Below are positions 27,119 to 36,088 of a stretch of DNA of 64,000 bases, piece by piece. The stretch covers positions 1 through 64,000 of the forward strand of contig PXRX01000046.1 in assembly GCA_003023195.1 (NCBI GenBank), in the 5' to 3' direction. The notes beneath the pieces are model-generated. The model saw only the letters and a program-made list of their open reading frames with translations, was not told the origin of the DNA and did not search any database. This DNA is from Halobacteriales archaeon QS_8_69_26 (GTDB taxonomy: Archaea; Halobacteriota; Halobacteria; Halobacteriales; SW-7-71-33). The translations under genes were made by a program, and so were the position numbers. Each line of letters begins with the position of its first letter. Positions within the stretch are counted from its first letter, which is position 1.

Positions 27119-27278
27119 GGATAATTAAGCCTGTCGCGCGGGGACAGGATCCGCCCGTGGGCGCAGGGGTCCCCGTCGCCGTCCGGTCAGTGGGCCGTTC
27201 GGCCGGATTTCGCCGGTCTCGACCCTGGAACGGCCGTACTTTTTATTAGTTTTCCGACGACACGTGGATGGTACAAGG

Positions 27279-28355
27279 ATGGATCCCGAGAGGTTCGGCG
27301 GGGGTGAGCGGCGGCACCGCCAGCGCGCGCAGCGACTGGCGGCGGCGGCGGACCACGACTCGGTCACGGAGGACCTGCTCGCGGGTGGGGGCCGGTTCTC
27401 GGGGACGTTCTACCTGTACGACGCCCCGGCGGTCGCGTACCTCGACGAAGACGAGGGGCCTCGCTTCGCGCTGTTCAACCACATGAAGGGCGTCGACGGC
27501 TTCGACGGTGGCGACGGCCCGGACCGGAACGGTATCACGCTCGTCCTGGTGACCGGACGGCGGGTCCTCGTGCTGGTCGGCCGGGAGGAGGGCGACCGGA
27601 CGCTCTCGCTCCACTACGACGTGATAACGGGGGTCGACTACGAGGCGGGGGAGCTCCACCACCGGATCGGCGTGGCCACCGCCGAGGACGAGTACACCCT
27701 GTGGATCAGCCGCCAGTTCGACGAGGCCGACCTGGAACGCGCGGTATCGTTCGTCCGGGACCGGATGGTCGACCCCGACGTCATCGTCGAACGCGCGGAC
27801 GCCGAGTCCGGTGCCGCCCCCGGGGAGGGGTCGGTGGCGAGCGACGGCGGCCCCGCCGGCGACCCCGTGGCAGAGGCCCCGGACGAGGGGTGGGCCGCGG
27901 TTCCGTCGGACGACGATCCGGCCCAGTCGGCGAACGACGGTCCCCCCCGGTCGACGGACGACGGTCCCGCCGACGCCGACCCGGAGGGATCCGGTGGCCC
28001 GGCGGCCCCCGACGTCACCGGATCCGGCGACTCGACGGGCACCGGCGGGTCCGGCGACCCGGCCGACTTCGGTGGGTCCGGCGACCCGGCCGACACCGAT
28101 GGAACCGACGGAGCGGACACCGACACCGATGGAACCGACGGAGCGGACACCGACGCCGATGGAATCGACGGAGTGGACACCGACGCCGGTGAATCCGACG
28201 AGGGGATGACTGCCGGCGGATCCGGCGGGAGTGGGACCGACGACGAGGCCGATCCTCTCGCCCGGATCGAAAAGTTGCACTCGCTGAAGGAGGCCGGAGC
28301 CATCACGGAAGCGGAGTACGAGGAGAAGAAGGCGGAGTTACTCGACCGGGTCTGA
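27279..28355 (+). CDS. PH-like domain and SHOCT domain protein with acidic repeat linker
   Basis: A 358-aa soluble protein. Residues about 1-165 form a bacterial-PH/YokE-like domain (FLYDAPAV-type strand, ITLVLVTGRRVLVLVG, LHYDVITGVDYEAGEL). Residues about 175-315 are a low-complexity Asp/Gly/Pro linker containing three decapeptide copies (DTDGTDGADT type). The last 35 residues are a SHOCT domain (DPLARIEKLHSLKEAGAITE). The ATG at 27279 fits a TTTATTA box at 27241-27247; an in-frame GTG at 27264 is the alternative. Proteins of this kind often sit at membranes or scaffold partners, but the precise role is unknown. Confidence 0.82.
   Translation: MDPERFGGGERRHRQRAQRLAAAADHDSVTEDLLAGGGRFSGTFYLYDAPAVAYLDEDEGPRFALFNHMKGVDGFDGGDGPDRNGITLVLVTGRRVLVLVGREEGDRTLSLHYDVITGVDYEAGELHHRIGVATAEDEYTLWISRQFDEADLERAVSFVRDRMVDPDVIVERADAESGAAPGEGSVASDGGPAGDPVAEAPDEGWAAVPSDDDPAQSANDGPPRSTDDGPADADPEGSGGPAAPDVTGSGDSTGTGGSGDPADFGGSGDPADTDGTDGADTDTDGTDGADTDADGIDGVDTDAGESDEGMTAGGSGGSGTDDEADPLARIEKLHSLKEAGAITEAEYEEKKAELLDRV
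28091..28200 (+). repeat. 30-bp in-frame tandem repeat, three copies plus a partial one
   Basis: Units start at 28091, 28121 and 28151, with a partial fourth at 28181. The first two are identical over 30 bases, which suggests recent slippage or unequal crossing-over. They encode the decapeptide DTDGTDGADT in the PH-SHOCT linker, so copy number can vary without a frameshift. Confidence 0.85.
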
Positions 28356-28395
28356 TCCAGGGCCCCTCGTCGATCCGTCGCGGAGCGACCGGCGA

Positions 28396-28836
28396 TCAGG
28401 CGTGTTCCTCGACGTAGTCCAGGGCCGCGGCGGCGGAGTCGACGGCGTGGACGTACTCCACGTCGTGGGTCGAGAGGCCGGCGACGGGCCGCCCGTAGAC
28501 GGCGGCGAGGGCTATCTCCGAGAGCGTCCCCGGTCCGCCGTCCACCGCGACGACGCCGTCGCCGTTGAGGGCCACCATCGCGTTGCGGCCGTGGCCCAGC
28601 CCGGTGGCGACCGCCGTGTCGACGTACCTGTTGGCCGCGGTGCGGTCCCTCCCGGGAAGGATCCCGACGGTGTGGCCGTCGGCCTCGCTGGCGCCCCGGC
28701 AGGCCGCCCGCATCGCTCCCCCGAGTCCGCCACAGACGAGTTCGTGGTCCCGGTCCGCTATCTCGCGGCCGACCGCCTCGGCGACGGCAGCCTCCCGGTC
28801 GGTGACGGTACTCCCGCCGACGACGCTGACGCGCAT
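28396..28836 (-). CDS. TIGR00725/LOG-like Rossmann-fold protein
   Basis: A 146-aa protein with GGSTV near the N-terminus, CGGLGGAM...ACRGA, the turn TVGILPG and GHGRNAMVA...VAVDGGPGTLSE. This is the lysine-decarboxylase-like/LOG fold of the TIGR00725 group. Full LOG phosphoribohydrolases use PGGxGTxxE; here it is DGGPGTLSE, so the activity may differ. It lies 49 bp downstream of the CapA-like gene on the same strand and may be in its transcript. The start is ATG 28836. Biochemical role unknown. Confidence 0.8.
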   Translation of the reverse strand: MRVSVVGGSTVTDREAAVAEAVGREIADRDHELVCGGLGGAMRAACRGASEADGHTVGILPGRDRTAANRYVDTAVATGLGHGRNAMVALNGDGVVAVDGGPGTLSEIALAAVYGRPVAGLSTHDVEYVHAVDSAAAALDYVEEHA

Positions 28837-28885
28837 GGCACCGACCTGTCGCCCGGATCCCTTCAGTCTTGGCTCGGATCCCGAC

Positions 28886-29893
28886 TCAATCCGCGAGGTC
28901 GAGGACGAGTTCCCGGCCGTCCCGCTCGAAGGCCTCGGCGGAACCGAATGGCTCCGAGCGCTCGCGCATCGTCTCGCAGCACCACTCGACGCACCGGTCG
29001 TCGGGTCGATGGACGGCGCAGTCGGCGATCTGTATCGGTACGAGCCGGAGTTCCAGGGGCCGGCCGTCGGGCGTGACCTCCATCTCGAAGAGGAACGAGC
29101 GGTCGTTCCGGAAGTCCTCGTCGACGGCGTAGTCGTCGACGAAGTCGCCCGCGTCGTGGAGGATCGTTCTGCCGTCGTAGACCTCGACGCCCTGGAAGAC
29201 GTGGGCGCTGTGGCCGTGGACGACGTCGACTCCGGACTCCGCGAGCCACTGGGCGAAGGCCCGCCGCTCCGGGTCGGGTTCGGCGACCATGTTCGGCCCG
29301 AGGTGGACGGACGCGACGAGGAGGGCCGGGTCGGATTCCCTGGCCGCGTCCAGGGCCCGGGTGACCGTCTCCCGGCTCTCCCGGTCGCTGAGGTCGGCCT
29401 CCACCCGGGCGACGCCCGGCGACGAGGGCCCGGCGGCGTACTCGGGGATGTTGTCCGTGAACGCGACGGCGGCGACCGTCAGGTCCCCGACCTCGAAGAC
29501 CGCCGGCCGGGCCGCCTCGCGCATCGTCTCGCCCGCCCCGGCGTGAGCGATCCCTGCCTCGTCGAGCGTCTCCAGGGTGTCCCGGAGCGCCACCTCGCCG
29601 TAGTCCATCAGGTGGTTGTTCGCGAGGCAGGCGAAGTCGACGCCGGCGGCCGCAAGCGCCTCGGTCGCCCAGTCGGGGCTCGCACGGAAGTGAAAGGGTC
29701 TGTAGGTCTCCGACCACTTCTCCCCCCGGGTCGAGAGACAGCACTCCAGGTTGACCAGCAGTCCGTCCAGCGACCGCAACCGGTCGAGCAGGTCCCCCCA
29801 CACCGCCTCGGGGTCCCGGGTGGTCGCGCGCCGGTCGACGTTCCGCCCCAACATGACGTCCCCAACCAGACCGATCCGCACGCTCCGGGCCAT
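28886..29893 (-). CDS. CapA family metallophosphoesterase-like protein
   Basis: A 335-aa member of the CapA (PGA_cap) family, which shares the calcineurin-like metallophosphoesterase fold. Visible motifs are GLVGDVMLGRNVD, VNLECCLS, CLANNHLMDYG, and the C-terminal VHGHSAHVFQGVEVY with a following ILHDAGDFVDDY. In bacteria CapA is tied to poly-gamma-glutamate synthesis, but there are no capB/capC genes here and no signal peptide, so a cytoplasmic hydrolase role is just as likely. The start is ATG 29893, with the promoter region shared divergently with the DHH gene. Confidence 0.87.
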   Translation of the reverse strand: MARSVRIGLVGDVMLGRNVDRRATTRDPEAVWGDLLDRLRSLDGLLVNLECCLSTRGEKWSETYRPFHFRASPDWATEALAAAGVDFACLANNHLMDYGEVALRDTLETLDEAGIAHAGAGETMREAARPAVFEVGDLTVAAVAFTDNIPEYAAGPSSPGVARVEADLSDRESRETVTRALDAARESDPALLVASVHLGPNMVAEPDPERRAFAQWLAESGVDVVHGHSAHVFQGVEVYDGRTILHDAGDFVDDYAVDEDFRNDRSFLFEMEVTPDGRPLELRLVPIQIADCAVHRPDDRCVEWCCETMRERSEPFGSAEAFERDGRELVLDLAD

Positions 29894-30011
29894 CGAACGA
29901 GTATGATGGCCGACACGCCAAAAAGTTGTGGAATTGATACACGTCCAGTTTCCGCCGACCGGAGTGAACGGTTTCGACAGTCGTTTAGGCGAGCGTCCGG
30001 TTCCGATCTGT

Positions 30012-32078
30012 ATGGACTGGATTACGCACGAAGAAGACGTCTGGTTCGAGTTCCGGGGGAATTCCCCCGACCAGCTCGAGCCGGACCGGTACTATCGAGG
30101 AACGGTAGACGGGTTCGCAGACTTCGGGGTGTTCGTCGACATCGGCGACTCCGTGACGGGGTTGCTCCACGAGAGCGAACTGGAGACGCGACTGGAGTCC
30201 CTCGACTGGGACCCCGGCGACGAGGTGTTCGTCCAGGTGAAGACCGTCCGGGACAACGGCAACGTCGACCTCGGGTGGTCGATCCGACAGTCCGCCGACG
30301 AGTTCCGCGGGTCGCGGATCCACGACCCCGGCGCGGACGAACCGGTCCGCGAACGCGAGGGCGACTCCGGCGGGGGGAGCGACGACGAGTTCACGCCCAG
30401 CGTCAGGACCGTCTCGGGCGAGAGCGAGGCCGACGGCTCCCGGTACGCCGGCGGATCCGGCCAAGCGGCGGACGCTTCGGACGGGTCGGCCACCACGGCG
30501 GAGGACGACGGGGGGAGTGCCGACCGGCGGCGGGTCGAGGACCCGCTGGCGGAACTGGACCGGGTCACCGTCGAGTCGCTGTCCGACCGGGTGGGGGACC
30601 TGGTTCTGATCGAGGGCGTGGTCGCCGAGGCACGCCAGACGGCCGGGCCGACGGTCTTCGAGGTCCGCGACGAGACGGCGACCGTCGACTGCGCGGCCTT
30701 CGAGGCCGCCGGGGTGCGTGCCTACCCCGAAGTCGAGGCCGACGACGCGGTGCGACTCGTCGGCGAGGTGGAACTGCGCCACGGCGAACTCCAGGTCGAG
30801 ACCGAGACCCTGGAAGCCCCGGACGGCGACGACGCCCGGGCGGTCGAGGACCGCCTGGAGGCGGCCATCGAGTCCGAGGCCCGCCCGCCCGACGTCGACC
30901 CCCTCGCCGACCACCCCGCGGTCGAGGCCGTCGACGAGGACGTCGACGACGCGGCGACCGCCATCCGGCGCGCCGTGGCGGCCGCGCGGCCGGTGGTCGT
31001 CCGCCACAGCGCCACCGCCGACGGCTACGCCGGCGGGGCGGCCATCGAGCGCGCGGTCCTGCCGCTGGTCCGCGAGGAACACCCCGAGGCCGACGCCGAG
31101 TACCACTTCTTCGAGCGCCGGCCCCTGGAGGGCGACGTCTACGACATGGACGACGCCACCAACGACGTCACCGACATGCTGGAGGCCCGCGAGCGCCACG
31201 GCGAGGGCATCCCCCTGGTGGTGCTGGTCGACGCCGGCGGGACCCGCGAGTCGGCGGCGGGCTACGGCCTGCTCGACGTCTACGGCGCCGACCGGGTCGC
31301 CATCGACGGCGGGCGTCCGGACCCCGAGGTCACCGAGGAGGTCGACACCCTGGTCAGCCCCGCACTCGCCGAGGCCGGCGAGACGTCCGCGACCGCGCTG
31401 GCGGCCGAGGTTGCCCTGCGGGTCAACCCCGAGGTCAGGTCGGACCTGGTCCACCTCCCCGCACTCTCGTACTGGGTCGACCGTCCCGCCGCCTACGGCG
31501 ACCTGGCGGCCGACTCGGGCTACGACGACGACCGCATCGACCGCCTGCGCGAGGCGCTGGCGTTCGAGGCCTACTACCAGTCCTACGAGGACAAGCGCGA
31601 GATCGTCGCCGACCTGCTGTTCCCCGACGGGGAGGTCGACGTGGACGTCGACGCCGACGACTTCGCGACCCACCTCTCCGGGCAGTTCCGCGAGCGACTG
31701 GAGGCCGAACTGGAGACGGCGACCCGGAACCTCGGCATCCGCGAGGCCCGGGGGATCAGCTTCGCCGTGCTCGACACCGAGGCCTACACCCACCGGTTCG
31801 ACTTCCCGCCGACGGAACTGTTGCTCGACGAACTGCACCGCCGCCAGCGCGAGGACTACGACCGCCTGGTGACCATCGGCCTGGACGAGGACACCCTCTA
31901 CCTGCGGTCGACCGAGTCGGTCGACGTCCGCGCGGTCGGTGACGCGGCCGCCGAGGACGCCGAGGACGCCGGGGTCACCGTCGTCGGCGGCCGCGACGGC
32001 CGGGTCGAGTTCCTCAAGGGCGAGCGCGACGCCGTCTTGGAGGCCGTCGTGGCGGCCGTCGCCGAACGGCTCGACTGA
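30012..32078 (+). CDS. S1/OB-fold and RecJ-like DHH phosphoesterase family protein with degenerate DHH motif
   Basis: A 688-aa protein. Residues about 27-93 are an S1 RNA-binding domain (YRGTVDGFADFGVFVDIG). A Gly/Ser/acidic linker follows, then an OB fold at about 194-270 and a RecJ-type DHH phosphoesterase region from about 325. The expected first motif (DADG) reads HSATADGYAGG at 332-342, and the DHH signature itself reads AIDGGRPD (Asp432-Gly-Gly), so the metal site is incomplete. Haloarchaea carry several RecJ-like proteins, some of which are inactive partners comparable to Cdc45, and this looks like one of those. The ATG at 30012 is preferred because a GTTTAGG box lies about 28 bases upstream; an upstream in-frame start at 29928 is unsupported. 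The last codons are copied into downstream tandem repeats. Confidence 0.85.
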   Translation: MDWITHEEDVWFEFRGNSPDQLEPDRYYRGTVDGFADFGVFVDIGDSVTGLLHESELETRLESLDWDPGDEVFVQVKTVRDNGNVDLGWSIRQSADEFRGSRIHDPGADEPVREREGDSGGGSDDEFTPSVRTVSGESEADGSRYAGGSGQAADASDGSATTAEDDGGSADRRRVEDPLAELDRVTVESLSDRVGDLVLIEGVVAEARQTAGPTVFEVRDETATVDCAAFEAAGVRAYPEVEADDAVRLVGEVELRHGELQVETETLEAPDGDDARAVEDRLEAAIESEARPPDVDPLADHPAVEAVDEDVDDAATAIRRAVAAARPVVVRHSATADGYAGGAAIERAVLPLVREEHPEADAEYHFFERRPLEGDVYDMDDATNDVTDMLEARERHGEGIPLVVLVDAGGTRESAAGYGLLDVYGADRVAIDGGRPDPEVTEEVDTLVSPALAEAGETSATALAAEVALRVNPEVRSDLVHLPALSYWVDRPAAYGDLAADSGYDDDRIDRLREALAFEAYYQSYEDKREIVADLLFPDGEVDVDVDADDFATHLSGQFRERLEAELETATRNLGIREARGISFAVLDTEAYTHRFDFPPTELLLDELHRRQREDYDRLVTIGLDEDTLYLRSTESVDVRAVGDAAAEDAEDAGVTVVGGRDGRVEFLKGERDAVLEAVVAAVAERLD

Positions 32079-32222
32079 TCCCCGTCGCCGAACGGCTCGA
32101 CTGGTCCCCGTCGCCGAACGGCTCGACTGATCGCCGTCGCCAGACGGTTCGACTAGTCCCCGTCACCGAACGGCTCGACTGATCGCCGTCGCCAGACGGT
32201 TCGACTGGTCCCCGTCGGCCGG
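32056..32222. repeat. 26-bp tandem repeat derived from the end of the DHH gene, six copies plus a partial one
   Basis: Units start at 32056, 32082, 32108, 32134, 32160 and 32186, with a fragment from 32212. The first unit contains the last sense codons and the TGA stop of the RecJ-like gene; later units repeat this coding text (CGTCGCCGAACGGCTCGACT) outside the gene with a few substitutions. Units 4 and 6 share CAGACGGTT, so duplication of pairs is likely. Confidence 0.9.
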
Positions 32223-32241
32223 TCCGATCCCCGGTCGGTGC

Positions 32242-32312
32242 CGGCCGCCGGCCCGGTCCTGCGCCGATATCGGCCGCCGGCCCGGTCCTGCGCCGATACC
32301 GGCCGCCGGTCG
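32242..32312. repeat. 29-bp tandem repeat, about 2.4 copies
   Basis: CGGCCGCCGGCCCGGTCCTG followed by CGCCGATAT begins at 32242 and 32271, with a partial copy at 32300. It directly follows the 26-bp array, so the whole 300-base gap before the next gene is repeat-rich and holds no gene. Confidence 0.8.
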
Positions 32313-32378
32313 GATCCCGGCCGGTGGACCACCGTCTCCTGCCGACCCGCCGCCTAAGTTTCCGGAGCCCCTACGCCG

Positions 32379-33458
32379 GTGAACGTGACCGAGGACCGGT
32401 CGATCGGCGTCGACTGGGTGCGCATCGCGGAGGGAGCGGCGGTGACGGTACTGCTGGTCGTGCTGTTCACCGTCGCGGTCGGTCCATCGCGCGTGGAGGC
32501 GGTGGTGGCCCGTGCCAACCACGCCCTGGTCCTCGTGACCCTGGCCGCCGCCGTCCTGTGGTTGCTCGCCTGGGGCGAGACGCTGTACCTGCTACTCGAG
32601 ATCCACTGGCCCGACCTGGACGCCACCAGGTTCCGCGTGGCCTTTCTCGGGGGGATGGGTGCCCGGGGTCTGGTGCCCGGCGGGTCGGTCAGCGGTCCGG
32701 CAGTGATGGCCTACGTCGTCGCCACCTCCACCGACGCCGAGACCGAGGGCGGGGTCGCCATGGCGTACCTCGCGGAGTTCATCTACTGGCTGGCGTCGGT
32801 CCTCGTCCTCGTCGTCGGGTTCGTGGGGGTCCTCGCGTACGGGTCGACGACCGGGGAGGTCTACACGGTCGTCCTGTCGGTCCTCGGGGTCCTGACCGTC
32901 GGAGCCCTGGGGGTGGGACTCGCCGTCCATCGCCCGCCCCTCGTCGAGTGGCCCGTGCGCCGGGGTGCGGCGGCGGTCAGGGGGACCGTCGGCCGCCGGA
33001 TCCCCCGTGTCGAGGCGGCCCTCTCGCCCGAGGCGGTCGACGAACGGCTCGACCGGTTCCTCGGGTCGTTCGCCACCCTCGCGGAGCGACCGCGGGAGGC
33101 GCTCCCGGCGTTCGGGGCGGCGCTGCTGGGGTGGGTCGCCAACGTGTTCGTCCTGGCGGCCGCGCTCGCTGCGCTGGAGGTCCAGGTCCCGACGTACGTC
33201 GTCCTGTTCGTGGTGCCGGTCGCGGGCTTCGCCCGGGTCGTCTCCCTGCTCCCCGGCGGGGTCGGCGGCGTCGGCCCGGTGATGGGATCCCTGCTCGTTC
33301 TGCTCGCGGAGGTCGAGGTGGCCGCCGCCGGGGCCGCCGTGTTGCTCTACCGGCTCGCGACGTTCTGGTTCCGGCTGGGGATCGGCGGGGCCTGCCTGCT
33401 CGGACTCGGACTCGTCCAGGTCCCCGTTCCGGAACGGGCGGAGGCCGACGCCGAGTGA
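32379..33458 (+). CDS. Lysylphosphatidylglycerol synthase-like (UPF0104) membrane protein
   Basis: A 359-aa polytopic membrane protein with about eight hydrophobic helices. Characteristic motifs are LGGMGARGLVPGGSVSGPAV (near 94-113), AYLAEFIYWLASVLVLVVGF, and the C-terminal LLPGGVGGVGPVMGSLLVLL, which match the flippase-like transmembrane domain of the UPF0104/LPG_synthase_TM family. The catalytic aminoacyl-transferase domain of MprF is absent, so only a lipid-flipping or transport role is plausible. The start is a GTG at 32379. It is convergent with the M42 peptidase gene. Confidence 0.87.
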   Translation: MNVTEDRSIGVDWVRIAEGAAVTVLLVVLFTVAVGPSRVEAVVARANHALVLVTLAAAVLWLLAWGETLYLLLEIHWPDLDATRFRVAFLGGMGARGLVPGGSVSGPAVMAYVVATSTDAETEGGVAMAYLAEFIYWLASVLVLVVGFVGVLAYGSTTGEVYTVVLSVLGVLTVGALGVGLAVHRPPLVEWPVRRGAAAVRGTVGRRIPRVEAALSPEAVDERLDRFLGSFATLAERPREALPAFGAALLGWVANVFVLAAALAALEVQVPTYVVLFVVPVAGFARVVSLLPGGVGGVGPVMGSLLVLLAEVEVAAAGAAVLLYRLATFWFRLGIGGACLLGLGLVQVPVPERAEADAE

Positions 33459-33500
33459 TCCCGGCCCCTGTATCGGCCCGCGGATCGGAACCTGCCGACC

Positions 33501-34553
33501 TCAGATCTCGACGCCGAAGGACTCGTAGTCCGCGGCCCGGTCGGCGAACGCGCCCATCAGGTCGGCCACGTCGACCAGGTCCTCGGTGTCGACGACCTCG
33601 ACGGGGGTGTGCATGTAGCGGTTCGGGAGTCCGACGTTCAGCGAGGGGATGCCCGAGCGCTGGGTGTAGAAGGCGTCGGCGTCGGTGCCGGTCCGCAGGC
33701 CGGCGGCCTGCAACTGGTAGTCGATGTCGGCCTCGTCGGCGGCGGTCCGGACCGCCTCGACCAGCGCGGGGTTGTTGGTCGACCCGCGGGCGATCACCGG
33801 TCCCTCGCCGAGTTCGATGTCCCCGCCCTTGTTGCCGGGCGCGCCGGCGTAGTCGGTGGCGTGGGTGACGTCGACCGCGATGGCCGCGTCGGGGGCGAGT
33901 TCGTAGCCGGCCATCCGTGCGCCCTTGAGGCCGACCTCCTCCTGGACGGTCGAGACGGCGTAGACCGTCGCCTCGACGCCGGAATCGGCGGCCCGGCGGA
34001 GCGCCTCGGCGGCCACCCAGGTCCCGACCCGGTTGTCCATCCCGCGTGCGGCCATCTTCGTCCCCTCAAGGTCCTGGACCGTCGAGGAGAAGGTGATGGG
34101 GTCCCCGACCTCGACCAGTTCCCGGGCCTCGTCGCCGTCCTCGACGCCGATGTCGATCCGCTGGTCCTCGACGTCGTCGTACTCGCCGTCGCCCTCCCGG
34201 AGGTGGATCGCCGTCTGGCCGATCACGCCGGGGACCGGGTCGTCGCCGTGGATCGTGACGTGCTGTCCCTTGGAGACGGTCTTGTCCGATCCGCCGATCC
34301 GCCCGAAGTGGACGAACCCCTCCTCGTCTATCTTCCGGACGATGAACCCGATCTCGTCGGCGTGACCGGTCACCGCGACCGCCGGCTCGCCGCCCTCGTA
34401 GACGGCGATGGCGTTGCCGTACTCGTCGGTGCGCACGTCGTCGGCGAACGCCTCGACGTAGTCGACCCAGACTCGCTGGCCGCGTGCCTCGTAGCCCGAG
34501 GGACTCGGTGTCGTGAGCAGGTCCTCCAGAAACTCGCGTCGTGGGGCCTCCAT
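33501..34553 (-). CDS. M42 family metallopeptidase (TET/glucanase-M type aminopeptidase)
   Basis: A 350-aa cytosolic aminopeptidase of the M42 family, whose archaeal members form tetrahedral dodecamers that degrade short peptides. Zinc ligands and catalytic residues are visible: the His in AVTGHADEIG, the Asp in GMDNRVG, the adjacent Glu pair in VQEEVGLKGA, the Asp in AVDVTHATD, and the C-terminal His in RYMHTPVEVV. The ATG at 34553 (MEAPRREFLEDLLTTPSPSGYE) is the family-typical start; an in-frame start at 34613 adds 20 unconserved residues. It is divergent from the small anchored protein gene at 34637. Confidence 0.92.
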   Translation of the reverse strand: MEAPRREFLEDLLTTPSPSGYEARGQRVWVDYVEAFADDVRTDEYGNAIAVYEGGEPAVAVTGHADEIGFIVRKIDEEGFVHFGRIGGSDKTVSKGQHVTIHGDDPVPGVIGQTAIHLREGDGEYDDVEDQRIDIGVEDGDEARELVEVGDPITFSSTVQDLEGTKMAARGMDNRVGTWVAAEALRRAADSGVEATVYAVSTVQEEVGLKGARMAGYELAPDAAIAVDVTHATDYAGAPGNKGGDIELGEGPVIARGSTNNPALVEAVRTAADEADIDYQLQAAGLRTGTDADAFYTQRSGIPSLNVGLPNRYMHTPVEVVDTEDLVDVADLMGAFADRAADYESFGVEI

Positions 34554-34636
34554 ACCGCCGTTCTCGGGGTCGATCCCCAAGAAAGCCCCGTTCCGGACAC
34601 GCGACCACCACAACCCTCAAGTGAACTCTCGGCGGA

Positions 34637-34951
34637 ATGACTGGTATGGGCGACAAGAAGTTGATCCTGTTCGAACTCCACCTGGACGGCGACCTGCAGA
34701 TCGGTCCCAAGACCGTCTCGCGGCCCGGATCCGGGAGGCTGTCGGGGCTCCTCGGCGACGAGGGCGAGGAAGACGACGAAGCGGCGGCCGAACCGTTCTC
34801 GGAGGGTGGCGGCGGGGGCCTTCCCGTCCGTCGCGTCCTGGGGTTGGCGGTTGCACTCGCGGGACTGGCCGGCATGGCCGTCGCCGTCGGGCACCTCCTC
34901 GGCGGGGACGAGGACGTCGAGGAGGACGTCGAGGTCGGTCTCGAGGAGTGA
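34637..34951 (+). CDS. Small conserved haloarchaeal protein with one C-terminal membrane helix
   Basis: A 104-aa acidic protein: a conserved-looking N-terminus (KKLILFELHLDGDLQIGPK), an acidic and glycine-rich linker, a hydrophobic helix (RRVLGLAVALAGLAGMAVAVGHLL) near 66-89 and an acidic tail. A second ATG at 34646 is also plausible. Same-strand neighbours are not tightly coupled, with a 98-bp gap before the zincin gene. Codon use and protein character look genuine. Function unknown. Confidence 0.7.
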   Translation: MTGMGDKKLILFELHLDGDLQIGPKTVSRPGSGRLSGLLGDEGEEDDEAAAEPFSEGGGGGLPVRRVLGLAVALAGLAGMAVAVGHLLGGDEDVEEDVEVGLEE

Positions 34952-35049
34952 TCCCCGTCGCCGCCGAACGGGACCCGGCTCTGTCACCGCCGTCGATTCG
35001 GGCGATCCGGTGACGGAAGGGTTTTGTCGCCCGAGTGCCAACGGGACGC

Positions 35050-36036
35050 ATGAATCTCTACCGTAGCGTCCGGGCGGTCGCCTCGGCATCCGGCGACGGC
35101 GTCGTCGACTGGGGTGCCGCCGCAGAGGCCGCCAAGGGGGCGACGAACCCCGGCAGTCTCGACGTCTCCGACGAGGAGCGAGCGGGGTACGCGACCGACG
35201 TCCGGGACGCCCGGGACCGGGTCGGCGAGGTGGCCGGCTTCGAGTTCGAGTTGCCCGACCAGATAGAGGTCCAGCACCGCCACCACTGGATCGACGCCAA
35301 CGTCGACACCTTCGAGCGGTTGATGGGACCGCTGGCCGACCGGATGGGCCTGTTCCCCGGGGTCGCGCGCGTGATGAACACGGGGTCGACGTCGGTGGCG
35401 CTCGGGTTCCTGGCACGGCACGTCCTCGGGCAGTACGACCCCCTGTTGCTCGCGGAGGCCGACCCCGCCGACCACGGCCTCTACTTCGTGCGCCCGAACA
35501 TCGTCCGGGTGTCGAAGGAACTCTCCGTCGACTACGACCGGTTCCGGCGGTGGATCGCCTTCCACGAGGTCACCCACGCCGCCGAGTTCGCGGCCGCGCC
35601 CTGGCTTCCGGACCACCTGGAGGCGAGCCTGGAGGAGGCCATCGAGAACCTCTCCGACGGGTCGCCCTGGGGGATGAACCTGGGTGGGCTGGACACGACG
35701 ATGACCGCAGTCGAGGGGTACGCCGAGTTGCTGATGGACCGGGCGTTCGACGACGAGTACGCCGACCTGCGCCGGAAACTCGAACGCCGCCGCCAGGGGG
35801 GAAGCCCGTTCTCGAAGCTGATCCGCCGGTTGCTGGGTCTGGACCTCAAGCGCCGCCAGTACGAGCGCGGGAAGGAGTTCTTCGAGGCCGTCGCGGACGC
35901 GCGCGGCGTCGAGGCCGCGGCCGCCGTCTGGGAGTCCCCCGAGAACCTCCCGACCGACGGCGAGATAGCGGACCCCCAGGCCTGGATCGCGCGGGTCGAT
36001 CCGACCCCGGGGTTCTCCGGACCGTCGCGGTACTAG
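35050..36036 (+). CDS. Zinc-dependent metalloprotease (zincin, F420-biosynthesis-associated family)
   Basis: A 328-aa protein with the zincin motif HEVTHAAEF near residue 175 and a downstream Glu in TAVEGYAELLMD as the likely third zinc ligand. The length and the N-terminal pattern (HWIDANVDTFERLMGPLADRM) match the DUF2342/zincin_2 group, sometimes called coenzyme F420 biosynthesis-associated protein because of its neighbourhood in actinobacteria. No F420 genes are adjacent here, so that link is not supported by context. The ATG at 35050 follows a plausible promoter; an in-frame start at 35035 adds five residues. No signal peptide. Confidence 0.87.
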   Translation: MNLYRSVRAVASASGDGVVDWGAAAEAAKGATNPGSLDVSDEERAGYATDVRDARDRVGEVAGFEFELPDQIEVQHRHHWIDANVDTFERLMGPLADRMGLFPGVARVMNTGSTSVALGFLARHVLGQYDPLLLAEADPADHGLYFVRPNIVRVSKELSVDYDRFRRWIAFHEVTHAAEFAAAPWLPDHLEASLEEAIENLSDGSPWGMNLGGLDTTMTAVEGYAELLMDRAFDDEYADLRRKLERRRQGGSPFSKLIRRLLGLDLKRRQYERGKEFFEAVADARGVEAAAAVWESPENLPTDGEIADPQAWIARVDPTPGFSGPSRY

Positions 36037-36088
36037 GATACGGTCAGTTCTCGCGGTTCGCGCCCCCCCCCTCGATCCTGTCGACGCC

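Noticed and set aside
32056-32312. CRISPR array
   Set aside because: Repeats are head-to-tail without unique spacers and one unit overlaps a gene end; no cas genes are in the window. The Cas4-like domain at 38204 belongs to Dna2.
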